Below, in pieces: positions 5,887 to 5,935 of a stretch of 5,935 bases of DNA. The position numbers and the translations under genes are program-made. Position 1 is the stretch's first letter. The number at the start of each line of letters is the position of its first letter. The notes under the pieces are model-generated. The model worked only from the letters and a program-made list of their open reading frames with translations, searched no databases and was not told the DNA's origin. Source of the DNA: Anaerolineales bacterium UBA6668 (GTDB taxonomy: Bacteria > Chloroflexota > Anaerolineae > Anaerolineales > UBA6668); assembly GCA_002455215.1 (NCBI GenBank), contig DKKK01000136.1, positions 21,798 through 27,732 of the forward strand, in the 5' to 3' direction.

Positions 5887-5924
5887 GTAGGTCGCTGGTC
5901 AGGCGAGCCGAAGCCAGGGCAACC
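5887..5924. repeat. Imperfect palindromic element after the GH42 gene
   Basis: Starting 12 bases after the stop codon, nested short arms can pair: GGT (5890-5892) with ACC (5922-5924), CTGG (5895-5898) with CCAG (5914-5917), and GGC (5902-5904) with GCC (5907-5909). The layout GTAGGT...CAGGCG...CAACC recalls widespread REP-like intergenic palindromes beginning GTAGGTTGGGT. This copy would be quite degenerate. It could also serve as a weak 3' hairpin, but there is no T-run. The window ends 11 bases later. Confidence 0.3.
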
Positions 5925-5935
5925 GCATGAAAAAG

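Noticed and set aside
5927..5935. ATG AAA AAG at the right edge as the start of a further gene
   Set aside because: Only three codons are visible. Unlike the four real genes it has G-rich sequence before it, and it abuts a palindromic element. There is no way to tell a start from chance.

Overview
This window holds four convincing protein-coding genes in two divergent groups, separated by a 433-base intergenic region (3447-3879) built largely of seven-base tandem repeats. The left group is on the minus strand and reads lysZ, then lysJ, then hcs (3446 down to 154). It encodes a LysW-type aminoadipate kinase, an acetylornithine/LysW-lysine-type aminotransferase and a homocitrate synthase. These are three enzymes of the bacterial/archaeal alpha-aminoadipate route to lysine, in which intermediates are carried on the small protein LysW. 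Homocitrate synthase makes the first committed step, LysZ phosphorylates the LysW-bound aminoadipate, and LysJ transaminates the LysW-bound semialdehyde. LysW, LysX, LysY, LysK and the homoaconitase genes are not in the window. A strong hairpin just beyond hcs (100-127) looks like the terminator of this unit.

The right group is a single plus-strand gene (3880-5874) for a complete GH42 beta-galactosidase with both catalytic glutamates and the four-cysteine zinc site. A good sigma70-type promoter (TTGAAA, 16 bases, TATAAT at 3783-3810) precedes it. There is no obvious metabolic link between the galactosidase and lysine synthesis. They appear simply to be divergent neighbours.

The most unusual part is the intergenic region. 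Positions 3466-3689 are 32 consecutive heptads fitting RADRYGG with no insertion or deletion. A second, shorter series based on CTAAYCC (3826-3868) runs almost up to the galactosidase start codon. Read as mRNA, both series are C-rich and lie in the 5' leader of the gene they precede. The plus strand of the long array has runs of G3N4, which gives it quadruplex potential. None of the four genes has a Shine-Dalgarno sequence. All four have a leader without any G over at least the last 26 bases before the start codon, and the galactosidase leader has no G for 78 bases.

Organism: a bacterium of moderate GC content. The LysW-type lysine pathway with a Lys20-like homocitrate synthase, a GH42 enzyme, degenerate heptad repeats and SD-less starts would fit Chloroflexota best. 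This is an inference from gene content and not a placement. Thermus-type relatives share the lysine genes but are usually much more GC-rich.
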